From NCBI RefSeq assembly GCF_014395785.1, contig NZ_CP060713.1, forward strand, positions 1,206,501-1,270,500: a DNA stretch of 64,000 bases, in the 5' to 3' direction. Source of the stretch: Nocardioides mesophilus (GTDB lineage Bacteria > Actinomycetota > Actinomycetes > Propionibacteriales > Nocardioidaceae). The first letter of the stretch is position 1. Every line of letters starts with the position of its first letter. Under the pieces are notes generated by a model. The model made no database searches, had not been told where the DNA came from, and saw nothing but the letters and a program-made list of their open reading frames with translations. This document shows positions 1 through 7,738 of the stretch, piece after piece. The translations under genes were made by a program, and so were the position numbers.

Positions 1-842
1 CCGGCGTAGGTGCGGAAGGCCGACGGGCCGAGGAACGACCACGCCGGGGTGAGCAGTCCGAACGCGACGCCGGCCAGCGTCGGGTGCACGCCGGACGCGT
101 GCAGGGCGTACCAGCACAGCGCCGCCAGCGCGAAGTAGGGCGGCAGCGCACGCACGTGGATGCGCTGCAGGGCATAGCCGAACCCGATCGTGGCCAGCGC
201 CAGCAGCAGCCAGGTCAGGGAGAGGCCGGCGGTGTAGAAGACCGCGATCACGATGATCGCGCCGAGGTCGTCGACGACGGCCAGGCTGAGCAGGAAGACC
301 CGCAGGCCGGCCGGGACCCGGTCGCCCGCGGCGGTGACCACGGCCACCGCGAACGCGATGTCGGTGGCCATCGGGATCCCCCACCCGCTGCCGCCGGGCC
401 CGCCGGCGTTGAAGCCGAGGTAGATCAGCGCGGGCACCACCATGCCGCAGACCGCGGCGATCACCGGCAGCGCGGCGGCCTTCGGGTCGCGCAGCTCACC
501 GGAGACCATCTCCCGCTTGATCTCCATCGCGACCAGGAAGAAGAAGAACGCCATCGCGCCGTCGTTGACCCACTCGCGCAGGTTCAGGTGCAGCGGCTCG
601 AACGAGCCCACCGCGAGCCGCACCTCGCTGCCCCAGAACGACTCGTAGGCCTGCGCCGACCCGAGGTTCACCCACAGCAGCGCGGCCAGCGCGGCGGCGA
701 GCATGACCAGCGCACCGGAGGCGCTGGTGTCCATGAAGCGCTGCACCGGCTGGACGACCACCCGGGGGACGAACCGGGCCGACTCGCTCCACCGGTGCCG
801 GACGGGAGTGTCCTGCGCGTGATCCTCGTCCACCGAGCTCAT
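1..842 (-). CDS. nhaA: Na+/H+ antiporter NhaA (3' end outside window)
   Basis: This is an integral-membrane antiporter that exchanges cytoplasmic Na+ for external protons. The visible N-terminal 280 codons show the NhaA hallmarks REWVNDGAMAFFFFLVAMEIKRE, the TDIAFAV segment and VVDDLGAIIVI; its paired Asp residues match the Asp163/Asp164 ion-binding site of the E. coli protein. The ATG at 842 overlaps the stop of the upstream lyase gene in an ATGA, so it is probably translated as the last gene of the acyl-CoA operon. The C-terminus lies beyond position 1. The family call is firm; the link to dicarboxylate metabolism is inferred from the overlap only. Confidence 0.93.
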   Translation of the reverse strand, partial: MSSVDEDHAQDTPVRHRWSESARFVPRVVVQPVQRFMDTSASGALVMLAAALAALLWVNLGSAQAYESFWGSEVRLAVGSFEPLHLNLREWVNDGAMAFFFFLVAMEIKREMVSGELRDPKAAALPVIAAVCGMVVPALIYLGFNAGGPGGSGWGIPMATDIAFAVAVVTAAGDRVPAGLRVFLLSLAVVDDLGAIIVIAVFYTAGLSLTWLLLALATIGFGYALQRIHVRALPPYFALAALCWYALHASGVHPTLAGVAFGLLTPAWSFLGPSAFRTYA

Positions 843-1657
843 GCACCCCATCCTGCCCGGAGCATCCGGCGGGCACGCTCCACGACCGGTTTGTCCACCA
901 TCTGGCCGTCGAGGAGGACCACCCCACCGCCGGCGGAGGCGGCCACGACCTTGCCGGCCCAGACCAGCTCGTCCTCCGAGGGCCGCAGCTCCTCGTGGAC
1001 GACCGGCACCTGGCGCGGGTGCACGCACAGCTTGCCGGTCAGGCCCAGCCGGGTGCCGTGGTGTACGTCGTCGCGCAGCCGGTCCGCGTCGCCGACGTCC
1101 CCGGTGACACCGTCGAACGGCCCGGGCAGCCGGGCCGCCGCGGAGGCGAGGACCAGCGCGCCCCGGGAGTACGCCATCGCGTCCCGGTCCTCCGGGGAGA
1201 CCCCGAGCTGGGCGGCGAGGTCGTAGCTGCCGAAGGCCAGCCGGGTCACCGCCGGCACCCGGGCGATCGCGGGCGCCGCCACGATCCCGGCCGCGGTCTC
1301 CACCAGCGCGAGCAGGCAGGAGCCGGGCGCCAGCTGCTTGGCGATCCGGCCCAGCACGGTGGCCGACTCGGCCTTGGGCACCATCACCACGCAGGGGTAG
1401 GCGGAGACCGCCCGCAGGTCCTCGTCGAACCAGTCGGTCCCCGGCGGGTTGATCCGGACCCCCCACGGACGGGTGGCGAGCCAGTCCGCCGCCTGCTTGC
1501 GGGCCTCGTCCTTCGCGGCCGGCGCCACGGCGTCCTCCAGGTCGATCACGACCAGGTCGGCGCCGGACTCCCCCGCCCGGGCGAACCGGTCCGGGCGGGT
1601 GCCGGGCACGAACAGCAGCGTGCGGGCGGTGCCGAGCACCTCGCGCGGCTCGATCAC
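839..1657 (-). CDS. CitE-like (citramalyl-CoA lyase type) HpcH/HpaI-fold lyase
   Basis: The 272-residue protein has the CitE/HpcH fold. Visible blocks are LLFVPGTRPDRFARA, DLVVIDLEDAV (metal/CoA site), RINPPGTDW, MVPKAES, the catalytic-type Glu in LALVETAAG, AFGSYDLAAQLG and the C-terminal GKLCVHPRQV. The family cleaves citryl-, citramalyl- or malyl-CoA to acetyl-CoA plus an oxoacid. Next to a mesaconyl/itaconyl-CoA-type hydratase and a CoA-transferase it best fits citramalyl-CoA lyase, giving acetyl-CoA and pyruvate. The GTG start at 1657 overlaps the hydratase stop (GTGA), and the stop overlaps the nhaA start. Malyl-CoA or beta-methylmalyl-CoA lyase activity is an alternative. Confidence 0.85.
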   Translation of the reverse strand: MIEPREVLGTARTLLFVPGTRPDRFARAGESGADLVVIDLEDAVAPAAKDEARKQAADWLATRPWGVRINPPGTDWFDEDLRAVSAYPCVVMVPKAESATVLGRIAKQLAPGSCLLALVETAAGIVAAPAIARVPAVTRLAFGSYDLAAQLGVSPEDRDAMAYSRGALVLASAAARLPGPFDGVTGDVGDADRLRDDVHHGTRLGLTGKLCVHPRQVPVVHEELRPSEDELVWAGKVVAASAGGGVVLLDGQMVDKPVVERARRMLRAGWGA

Positions 1658-2532
1658 GACGCCGGTTCCAACCGGCTCCGCGCGGTCACTGCGCCGGCCG
1701 CGGAGAACGCCTCGGCCTCCGGCGACGCGGTGTCCAGCCCCGCCTCGGCCGCCGCGACGGTCAGCGGCTGCGGGCCGATCATCGGCGCGACCAGCCGGTA
1801 GGCGTAGCGGCGGCCGACCAGGTCGACGCCGTTGCGTCGGAACAGCTCGCCCATCATCAGCGCCTGCAGCGGTCCGTGCACCACGAGGTCGGCGTACCCC
1901 TCGTGCGCCACGAACCCCCGGTCGTAGTGGATCCGGTGGGCGTTGTAGGTGAGCGCCGAGAACCGGAACAGCAGCGCCTCGTCCACCTCGAGCACCAGAC
2001 GCGGGCGGTCCGGCGGGGGCACGGCCCCGGTCGCCGCCGCAGGCAGCGCCGCACCGGGGCTGCGGTAGACGATGTCCTGCTCGTCGACCACCGCGACCGC
2101 GCCGTCCTGGCTGATCTCGCTGCGCACGGTGACGAAGGTCAGCGGTCCGGTGCGGCCCTGCTTCTCGGTGGTGCTGAGCACGCGGGTACGGCGTTCGGCG
2201 GGCCGGCCGAGGACGAGCGGGCGGCGGGTCTCGACGCGGCCGCCGGCGAACATCCGGCGCCGCCCCGGGCCGGGTGGCGCCGGGATGCCGGACACCGGGT
2301 GCCCGTCCGGGCCGAGGTCGCGCTGCGGGCGCCGCTCCAGCAGGTAGACCCAGTGCCACAGCGGGGGCAGCAGTCCGTCTGGGACCGGGTCGATGTCGAG
2401 CAGCCCGGCCAGCGCCTCGGCGGGCTCGGGGACCAGCGTCTCGGCGCGCACCGCCACCGCCTCCGGGTCGGTGTCGGCTGGGCCGGTCGGGCCGGTCGGG
2501 CCGGTCGGGTCGGGGAGCTCGGAGCCGGCCAT
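1654..2532 (-). CDS. FAS1-like/MaoC-type acyl-CoA hydratase (itaconyl-/mesaconyl-C4-CoA hydratase-like)
   Basis: The 292-residue double-hotdog dehydratase belongs to the HTD2/mesaconyl-C4-CoA hydratase group. The C-terminal half carries the signature ALTYNAHRIHYDRGFVAHEGYADLVVHGPLQA (about residues 192-223), with the His/Asp pair expected in the hydratase site. Homologues hydrate itaconyl-CoA or mesaconyl-C4-CoA to citramalyl-CoA, which the next gene product would cleave. The extreme N-terminus is an unusual GPTGPTGPTGP stretch encoded by 9-bp tandem repeats (about 2470-2515) and is probably a disordered tail. The start is 1 bp past the acyl-CoA dehydrogenase stop, so it lies within the operon. 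Confidence 0.82.
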   Translation of the reverse strand: MAGSELPDPTGPTGPTGPADTDPEAVAVRAETLVPEPAEALAGLLDIDPVPDGLLPPLWHWVYLLERRPQRDLGPDGHPVSGIPAPPGPGRRRMFAGGRVETRRPLVLGRPAERRTRVLSTTEKQGRTGPLTFVTVRSEISQDGAVAVVDEQDIVYRSPGAALPAAATGAVPPPDRPRLVLEVDEALLFRFSALTYNAHRIHYDRGFVAHEGYADLVVHGPLQALMMGELFRRNGVDLVGRRYAYRLVAPMIGPQPLTVAAAEAGLDTASPEAEAFSAAGAVTARSRLEPAS

Positions 2533-2533
2533 C

Positions 2534-3691
2534 TCAGGGAGCCACCGTGCCGCGGCGGACCAGCTGCCGGGCGATCACGTTGCGCTGGATCTCGTTGGTG
2601 CCCTCCCCGACGATCATCAGCGGTGCGTCGCGGAAGTAGCGCTCGACGTCGAACTCCGTGGAGTAGCCGTAGCCGCCGTGGATCCGGACCGCGTCCAGCG
2701 CGATCTGCATCGCCGCCTCGGAGGCGAACAGCTTGGCCATCCCGGCCTCCATGTCGGCGCGCTCGCCGGCGTCGTACTTGCGGGCCGCGTAGAGCGTGAG
2801 CTGGCGGGCGGCGGTCAGCTTGGTCGCCATCTCCGCCAGGTAGTTGCCGATCGACTGGTGCTTCCAGATCGGGACGCCGAAGCTCTCGCGCTCCTGGGCG
2901 TAGCGCAGGCTGTCCTCGAGCGCCGCGCGTCCGACGCCGAGCCCGCGGGCGGCGACCTGGAGCCGGCCCACTTCCAGCCCGCGCATCATCTGGCCGAAGC
3001 CGTCGCCCTCGGAGTCACCGAGCAGCGCCGCGGTCGGCACCCGCATGTCCTCGAAGGACAGCTCGCAGCTCTCGACGCCCTTGTAGCCGAGCTTCGGCAG
3101 GTCCCGTGAGACCGTGAAGCCGGGCCCCTTCTCGACCAGCAGGATGCTGATCCCCTTGTGGGCGGGCTCCGCGCGGGGGTCGGTCTTGCACAGCAGCGCG
3201 ACCAGGCCGGCGTGCCGGGCGTTGGAGATCCAGGTCTTCGAGCCGTTGACGACGTACTCGTCGCCGTCGCGCACGGCCGTGGTCCGCATCGCCTGCAGGT
3301 CCGAGCCGCCGCCCGGCTCGGTCAGCGCCATCGTGGCCCGCAGCTCGCCGGTGGCCATCCGGGGCAGGTAGGTGTCCTTCTGCTCCTGGGTGCCGTAGTC
3401 CAGCAGCAGCTTGGCCACCACCGTGTGGCCGCCCATGGCACCGGCGAGGCTCATCCAGCCGCGGGCCAGCTCTTCGGTGACCAGGACGTAGCACGGCGTG
3501 CTGACCTTCGCTTCCCCCCAGGGCTCCGGCACCGCGAGGCCGAAGACGCCCATCTCCTTCATCGCCTCGATCAGCGCTTCGGGGTAGGTGTTGGCGTGCT
3601 CGAGCTCGCTGGCGACCGGCTTGACCGAGCTGTCCACCCAGTCGCGCACCAGCCGGACGATCGCTCGCTCCTCCTGCGAGAGGTCTTCCAT
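2534..3691 (-). CDS. Acyl-CoA dehydrogenase (itaconate-type operon)
   Basis: The 385-residue FAD enzyme has the full acyl-CoA dehydrogenase layout: a helical N-domain, ATMALTEPGGGSDLQAMRT, GSKTWISNA, the RESFGVPIWKHQSI block and the C-terminal VRIHGGYGYSTEF / VGEGTNEIQRNVIA motif. The Glu of GEGT (about residue 363) is the catalytic-base position. A plausible substrate in this context is a branched C5-dicarboxylyl-CoA such as methylsuccinyl-CoA; this is inference. An equivalent gene sits in the Pseudomonas aeruginosa itaconate cluster. About 80 bp separate it from the upstream PrpD-like gene. The RBS AGAAGGAG lies 5-12 nt before the ATG. Confidence 0.9.
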   Translation of the reverse strand: MEDLSQEERAIVRLVRDWVDSSVKPVASELEHANTYPEALIEAMKEMGVFGLAVPEPWGEAKVSTPCYVLVTEELARGWMSLAGAMGGHTVVAKLLLDYGTQEQKDTYLPRMATGELRATMALTEPGGGSDLQAMRTTAVRDGDEYVVNGSKTWISNARHAGLVALLCKTDPRAEPAHKGISILLVEKGPGFTVSRDLPKLGYKGVESCELSFEDMRVPTAALLGDSEGDGFGQMMRGLEVGRLQVAARGLGVGRAALEDSLRYAQERESFGVPIWKHQSIGNYLAEMATKLTAARQLTLYAARKYDAGERADMEAGMAKLFASEAAMQIALDAVRIHGGYGYSTEFDVERYFRDAPLMIVGEGTNEIQRNVIARQLVRRGTVAP

Positions 3692-3771
3692 GTTTCGCTC
3701 CTTCTGTGGCCGGAGTCGGTCCGGCGGTTCGCGGGTGGGCGCAGGGGTCTGCGCGATCGGTCTGCGGGCGC

Positions 3772-5001
3772 TCAGGCGGTGAGGCCGGCGCCGTCGGCCC
3801 GTCGCCGGGGCAGGTGCCGGTGCAGCAGGTCGGCGGCGGTGTCCCAGCCGATCCGCGCCGGCTCGAGGTCGAGCCCGGTGAGGCAGTCGGCGAGCTTCAC
3901 CGCCAGCTCGGACCCGGTCGGCGGCCGCTGCGGCGAGCCCGGGGGCTGCGCCAGCGTGGTCGCGGCGACGCCGCCCGAGGTGTGCACCTCGATCTCGGCC
4001 TCGCCGGCGAGCAGCCAGTCGCCGCCGGGGGTCAGCTCGACCTCGACGAGCTCCAGGAGCCGCCGGGCCTCGGGACGCTGCACGGCCTCGTCGGTGAACG
4101 AGGCGAAGCCGGGGTGCCGGTCCAGCAGCGCGACGGCGACGGCGTACTCCAGGCTGAACTTGCTCTCCAGGCCGGTGCGTGGCCGCCGGTGGATCAGCGG
4201 GGTCACCGTCCCCTCCGGCGTGCGCACCACGATCCGCCGGACGTCGGCGAGGTCGACGCCGTCGGCCAGCGAGGCGGTCGCGGCGATCGGTCGCTGCAGC
4301 GCGTAGCAGCAGGGGTAGATCTTGATCGCGAGCCCGTCCGGCACCGCGGGTCCCCCGGCGTCGACCGGGGCGGGGGTGCCGCCGACCAGCGCCATCCAGG
4401 CGTCGACGGCCGCCGGCTCGGCGCTGGCACCCGCCGCGACCAGCTCCACGGCGCGGGTGCCAGACTCCACCGCGAAGCCGACCTGGAGCGACTTGGCGTC
4501 GGTGCCGAAGCTGCGCTGCACGCCCCCGGAGGCCGGGACCGCGAGGGCCAGCGCGCGGGCCGTCTGCTCGGCGTCGAACCCGCGGGCGTGCGAGGCGACC
4601 GCGGCCGCGGCCAGCGCCCCGGTGGTGGTGGTGGCGTGCCAGCCCGACGCGTAGTGGCGCCAGCCGAGCATCGTGCCGAGCCGGGCCATCACGCCGGCTC
4701 CGGCGAGGTAGCCGGCCGCCCCGGACCCGGTCGCCAGCGCGACCGGCACGCAGACGGTGCTGATGTGCGTGGTGGTCGGCATGTGCAGGTCGTCGAAGTC
4801 GAGGATGTGGGCCGCGACCGCCCAGCGACCGGCGTCCGACAGCGCTGCCGAGACCCGGTGGATGGGCTCCGCGCGGGAGGCGAGCGCGACCGCGACGGTG
4901 TCGGTCAGCGACCGGTCGGCGAGCTCGAGGTCCGCCGCGGAGGGTTGGTACGTCGTCGCCCAGCTCGCCAGCTCGGAGGCGGCCCGCACCGTGCCGCTCA
5001 T
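3772..5001 (-). CDS. MmgE/PrpD family protein
   Basis: The 409-residue protein is of the MmgE/PrpD (2-methylcitrate dehydratase/aconitate decarboxylase/IRG1) superfamily. It shows the family's helical core, HILDFDDLHMPTTTHISTVCVPVALA, YASGWHATTTTGALAAAAV, KSLQVGFAVESG and IKIYPCCYALQRPI. Family members dehydrate, decarboxylate or isomerise tricarboxylic and dicarboxylic acids, so a role on a C5/C6 acid is reasonable but the reaction cannot be assigned. I place the start at 5001: this ATG overlaps the CoA-transferase stop as ATGA, whereas the upstream in-frame extension is Arg/Gly/Pro-rich and looks non-coding. A PrpD-like gene also occurs in the P. aeruginosa itaconate cluster. Confidence 0.85.
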   Translation of the reverse strand: MSGTVRAASELASWATTYQPSAADLELADRSLTDTVAVALASRAEPIHRVSAALSDAGRWAVAAHILDFDDLHMPTTTHISTVCVPVALATGSGAAGYLAGAGVMARLGTMLGWRHYASGWHATTTTGALAAAAVASHARGFDAEQTARALALAVPASGGVQRSFGTDAKSLQVGFAVESGTRAVELVAAGASAEPAAVDAWMALVGGTPAPVDAGGPAVPDGLAIKIYPCCYALQRPIAATASLADGVDLADVRRIVVRTPEGTVTPLIHRRPRTGLESKFSLEYAVAVALLDRHPGFASFTDEAVQRPEARRLLELVEVELTPGGDWLLAGEAEIEVHTSGGVAATTLAQPPGSPQRPPTGSELAVKLADCLTGLDLEPARIGWDTAADLLHRHLPRRRADGAGLTA

Positions 5002-6155
5002 CGGAGCGCCTCGTCCGCGTCGAGGCCGAGCTCGGCCAGGATCGCCGCGGTGTGCTCCCCGACCCGCGGGATCGGCCCCATCACCGGCTCGGCGCCGACC
5101 AGGGTGGCGGGCGGGACCAGCGCCCGCAGCGGGCCGACCGGCGAGTCGACCTCGCGCCACCGGTCCCGCGCGGCGAGCTGGGGGTGCTCACCGAGCTCGA
5201 AGAGGTCGCGCAGCCGGGCGTTCGCGATCCCCGCCTCGTCGAGCCGGACCACGACCTCCTCGCTGCTCAGCGGGGCGAACCGGGCGTGGATCGCCTCGTC
5301 GAGCTGCTCGCGGTGGGTGACCCGGCTGGGGTTGGTGGCGAACCGGGGGTCCTTCTCCAGCGCGACGTCGTCGAGCACCTGCTCGCAGAACACCGCCCAC
5401 TCCCGCTCGTTCTGGATGCCGAGGAAGACCTGCTTGCCGTCGCCGCAGGCGAACGGCCCGTAGGGCGCGATCGCGGCGTGGGAGGCACCGCTGCGCGGGG
5501 GCGGCGTGCCGCCGTACAGCGCGTAGTACATCGGGAAGCCCATCCACTCCGCGAGCGCCTCGAGCATCGAGATCTCGATGGTCGCTCCCTCGCCGGTGCG
5601 CTGGCGCTGGAGCAGCGCGGTGAGCACGCCGGTGAAGGCGTACATGCCGGCGGCGATGTCGGCGATCGAGATGCCGACCTTCACCGGCTCCTCCGGGGTG
5701 CCGGTGATCGAGACGACGCCGGCCTCGCACTGCACGAGCAGGTCGTAGGCCTTCTTCGAGGTCGCCGGGCCGCCGACGCCGTACCCGGAGATCGAGCAGT
5801 GCACCAGCCCGGGGCGGGCGCCGCGCAGCTGCTCGGCGCCGAGGCCGAGCCGCTCGGCCGCGCCGGGGGCGAGGTTCTGCACGAAGACGTCCGCCTCCTG
5901 CACCAGCCGGTCCATGACCTTGCGGCCGTGCTCGCTCTTCAGGTCGATCGCGAGGGACTCCTTGGAGCGGTTGAGCCAGACGAAGTGGCTCGACATCCCG
6001 TTGACGGTCCCGTCGTAGTCCCGGGCGAAGTCGCCGGGGCCGGGTCGCTCGATCTTGATCACGCGGGCCCCGAGGTCGGCGAGCTGGCGGGTCGCGAAGG
6101 GCGCGGCGACGGCCTGCTCGATCGAGACGACGGTGACGCCTTCGAGCGGCCGCAT
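4998..6155 (-). CDS. CaiB/BaiF (class III) CoA-transferase, first gene of the operon
   Basis: The 385-residue protein starts MRPLEGVTVVSIEQAVAAPFATRQLADLGARVIKIERPGPGDFAR, typical of family III CoA-transferases. It has the NRSKESLAIDLK block, and the Asp in KKAYDLLVQ (about residue 138) is the position that carries the acyl-anhydride/CoA intermediate. It would activate a free dicarboxylate (itaconate, mesaconate or similar) using succinyl-CoA or another donor. The ATG at 6155 has a GAGGAG box 5 nt upstream. A TTGACA-17-TAATAT promoter lies at 6223-6251, overlapped by the putative operator. The exact acid is inferred from neighbours. Confidence 0.88.
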   Translation of the reverse strand: MRPLEGVTVVSIEQAVAAPFATRQLADLGARVIKIERPGPGDFARDYDGTVNGMSSHFVWLNRSKESLAIDLKSEHGRKVMDRLVQEADVFVQNLAPGAAERLGLGAEQLRGARPGLVHCSISGYGVGGPATSKKAYDLLVQCEAGVVSITGTPEEPVKVGISIADIAAGMYAFTGVLTALLQRQRTGEGATIEISMLEALAEWMGFPMYYALYGGTPPPRSGASHAAIAPYGPFACGDGKQVFLGIQNEREWAVFCEQVLDDVALEKDPRFATNPSRVTHREQLDEAIHARFAPLSSEEVVVRLDEAGIANARLRDLFELGEHPQLAARDRWREVDSPVGPLRALVPPATLVGAEPVMGPIPRVGEHTAAILAELGLDADEALR

Positions 6156-6204
6156 GCATTCTCCTCGGGGTGCGCACTCCGGGCCCGAAATACAGGCTGG
6201 GCCC

Positions 6205-6251
6205 TTGACGATTTGTACGGCCATATTAAAAATGGGCGCACAACGTGTCAA
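6205..6251. promoter_or_regulatory. Divergent promoters and shared operator (itaconate-type operon / dehydrogenase)
   Basis: On the minus strand TTGACA (6251-6246) and TAATAT (6228-6223) are separated by exactly 17 nt and drive the CoA-transferase operon. On the plus strand TTGACG (6205-6210) faces the dehydrogenase gene. The sequence GTACGGCCATATT (6215-6227) overlaps the minus-strand -10 box. The same 13 nt recur in reverse orientation at 11193-11205 before dctP, and its first 8 nt recur at 7693-7700 before gntR. The core TACGGCCATA is nearly palindromic around GGCC. It is likely the GntR operator. Confidence 0.7.
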
Positions 6252-6269
6252 GCACTCCAGGGAGCCGAG

Positions 6270-7229
6270 ATGACCGATCACGCCGCAGGCGCCACGCTGT
6301 TCGTGGGCCTGGGCCGGATGGGCGGACCGATGGCCCGCCGCTACGCAGCCACCCGACCGACGTACCTGTACGACGCCGACCCGGACGCCGCGCCCCGACT
6401 CGCCGGCTCGCTGCCCGCCACCGCGCTGGCCACCCTGCTACCGCCGCCACCGGAGGTGGACGTGGTCGTGCTGATGCTGCCGACCAGCGCGATCGTCGAG
6501 TCGGTCCTGCTCGGCGAGGGCGAGGGCGGGCTGCTGGACGCGCTGCCGGCGGGAGCGCTGGTGCTGGACATGGGCTCCTCGGTCCCGGCCAGCACGCGCC
6601 GGCTGGCGACGGTGGCCGCCGGCCGCGGGATCGACCTCGTGGACGCCCCGGTCTCCGGCGGGGTGAGCCGCGCCGAGACCGGCGAGCTCTCGATCATGGT
6701 CGGCGGGCGACGCGAGGCGGTCGAGCGGGCCCGACCGCACCTGGAGCCGCTGGGCACCAGCATCGTCACCGTCGGCCCCGCCGGCGCCGGGCACGCGGCG
6801 AAGGCGCTGAACAACCTGCTCTCCGCGACCAACCTGGCGGCCGCGGCGGAGGTCCTCTGCGTCGCCCAGCGGGCCGGGATCGAGCCAGAGGTGATGCTGC
6901 AGGTGCTCAACTCCTCCACCGGCCGCAGCCAGGCGACCGCCGTAAAGTACCCCCAGCACGTCCTGACCGGCACGTTCGGCTCCGGCTTCGAGCTGGACCT
7001 GATGGTCAAGGACCTCGCGATCGCCTCCGGCATCGCCGAGGAGGTGCAGGCGCAGGCCCCCGTCACCCGGGCCGCCGTGGCCAGCGCGAACGAGGCCCGC
7101 CGGCACCTCGACCGGGCCGGCCGCGACCACACCGAGATCGTGAAGTACTACGAGCACCTCAACCAGGCGCTGCTCCGGGCCACCGCGACCGCGGACGGCC
7201 CGACCCCCACCGAGAGGACCGCACCATGA
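6270..7229 (+). CDS. NAD(P)-dependent beta-hydroxyacid dehydrogenase (3-hydroxyisobutyrate dehydrogenase family)
   Basis: The 319-residue enzyme has an N-terminal Rossmann motif LFVGLGRMGGPMA, the substrate loop DAPVSGGVSRAETGELSIMVGG (about residues 124-145) and the catalytic Lys in GHAAKALNN (about residue 177). The helical C-domain is typical of 3-hydroxyisobutyrate, tartronate semialdehyde and related dehydrogenases. The ATG at 6270 has GGGAG about 6 nt upstream. It is divergent from the CoA-transferase operon and overlaps the next gene by ATGA. The substrate is unknown; oxidation of a hydroxyacid side product of the C5 pathway is possible. Confidence 0.85.
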   Translation: MTDHAAGATLFVGLGRMGGPMARRYAATRPTYLYDADPDAAPRLAGSLPATALATLLPPPPEVDVVVLMLPTSAIVESVLLGEGEGGLLDALPAGALVLDMGSSVPASTRRLATVAAGRGIDLVDAPVSGGVSRAETGELSIMVGGRREAVERARPHLEPLGTSIVTVGPAGAGHAAKALNNLLSATNLAAAAEVLCVAQRAGIEPEVMLQVLNSSTGRSQATAVKYPQHVLTGTFGSGFELDLMVKDLAIASGIAEEVQAQAPVTRAAVASANEARRHLDRAGRDHTEIVKYYEHLNQALLRATATADGPTPTERTAP

Positions 7230-7645
7230 GCACCACCGACCCGCAGGAGTACATCGACGACATGGCGCGCAAGCGCGGCTACGTCCTCGACTACCACAAG
7301 GTGATGGCCCGGCAGGACTTCGACGTCCTGCAGGCCACCAACGGGCTGGTGAACGCGGCCTACCTCGACCAGCGCACCCTGGACCGCCGCACCAAGGAGC
7401 TGATCTTCATCGTCAGCCTGACCGTGATGCGGGCGTCCAAGGGCCACATCCAGAGCCACATCCGGGTCGCGCTGGACCTCGGCGTCTCGCCGCAGGAGAT
7501 CCTCGAGGCGATCGAGATCTCCCTGCCGGAGGCCGGCATCGTGGCGTTCCAGACCGGCTTCGACGCATGGCGCGAGGTGGTCGGTGCCGAGGGCCTCGAG
7601 CCGACGGTCGCGGTGCACGAGGGCGGCAGCGGCGGCCAGGGCTGA
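7226..7645 (+). CDS. Carboxymuconolactone decarboxylase/AhpD-fold protein lacking CxxC
   Basis: The 139-residue all-helical protein matches the carboxymuconolactone decarboxylase family: DRRTKELIFIVSLTVMRASKGHIQSHIRVALDLGVSPQEILEAIEISLPEAG. The helix that in AhpD-type members carries a redox CxxC has RASKGHIQSH instead, so thiol peroxidase-type chemistry is unlikely; the conserved His positions remain. Its start overlaps the dehydrogenase stop (ATGA), so the two are probably co-translated. The function is unknown: a decarboxylase/lactonase-like partner of the dehydrogenase, or an accessory subunit. Confidence 0.8.
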   Translation: MSTTDPQEYIDDMARKRGYVLDYHKVMARQDFDVLQATNGLVNAAYLDQRTLDRRTKELIFIVSLTVMRASKGHIQSHIRVALDLGVSPQEILEAIEISLPEAGIVAFQTGFDAWREVVGAEGLEPTVAVHEGGSGGQG

Positions 7646-7682
7646 GCCGGCGGTTCCGCTCCGGTCCGAACCGGCCCCGTGG

Positions 7683-7700
7683 TTGACTTAACGTACGGCC
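7683..7700 (+). promoter_or_regulatory. Putative gntR promoter with partial operator
   Basis: TTGAC (7683-7687), 5 nt, then GTACGGCC (7693-7700) repeats the exact spacing TTGAC-N5-GTACGGCC found at 6205-6222 in front of the dehydrogenase. The right half (ATATT) is not conserved here. The location suggests autoregulation of the GntR gene. No convincing -10 hexamer was identified. Confidence 0.5.
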
Positions 7701-7738
7701 CTTCCGGATGTGGCCGGACCGCTGGAGGTGAAGCAGTC

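Noticed and set aside
84-1226. Long Arg/Gly/His-rich plus-strand open frame opposite nhaA and the lyase
   Set aside because: High-GC codon bias keeps antisense frames open. The translation is low-complexity with no motif, while the minus strand has clear NhaA and CitE motifs.
2462-2515. Collagen-like domain in the hydratase
   Set aside because: Only about four GPT triplets from a 9-bp repeat at the N-terminus of a hotdog enzyme; too short and not exported.
5052-6269. Possible long N-terminal extension of the dehydrogenase at 6270
   Set aside because: The in-frame upstream part is antisense to the CoA-transferase and has no homology-like motifs. An RBS and ATG at 6270 start a normal Rossmann fold.
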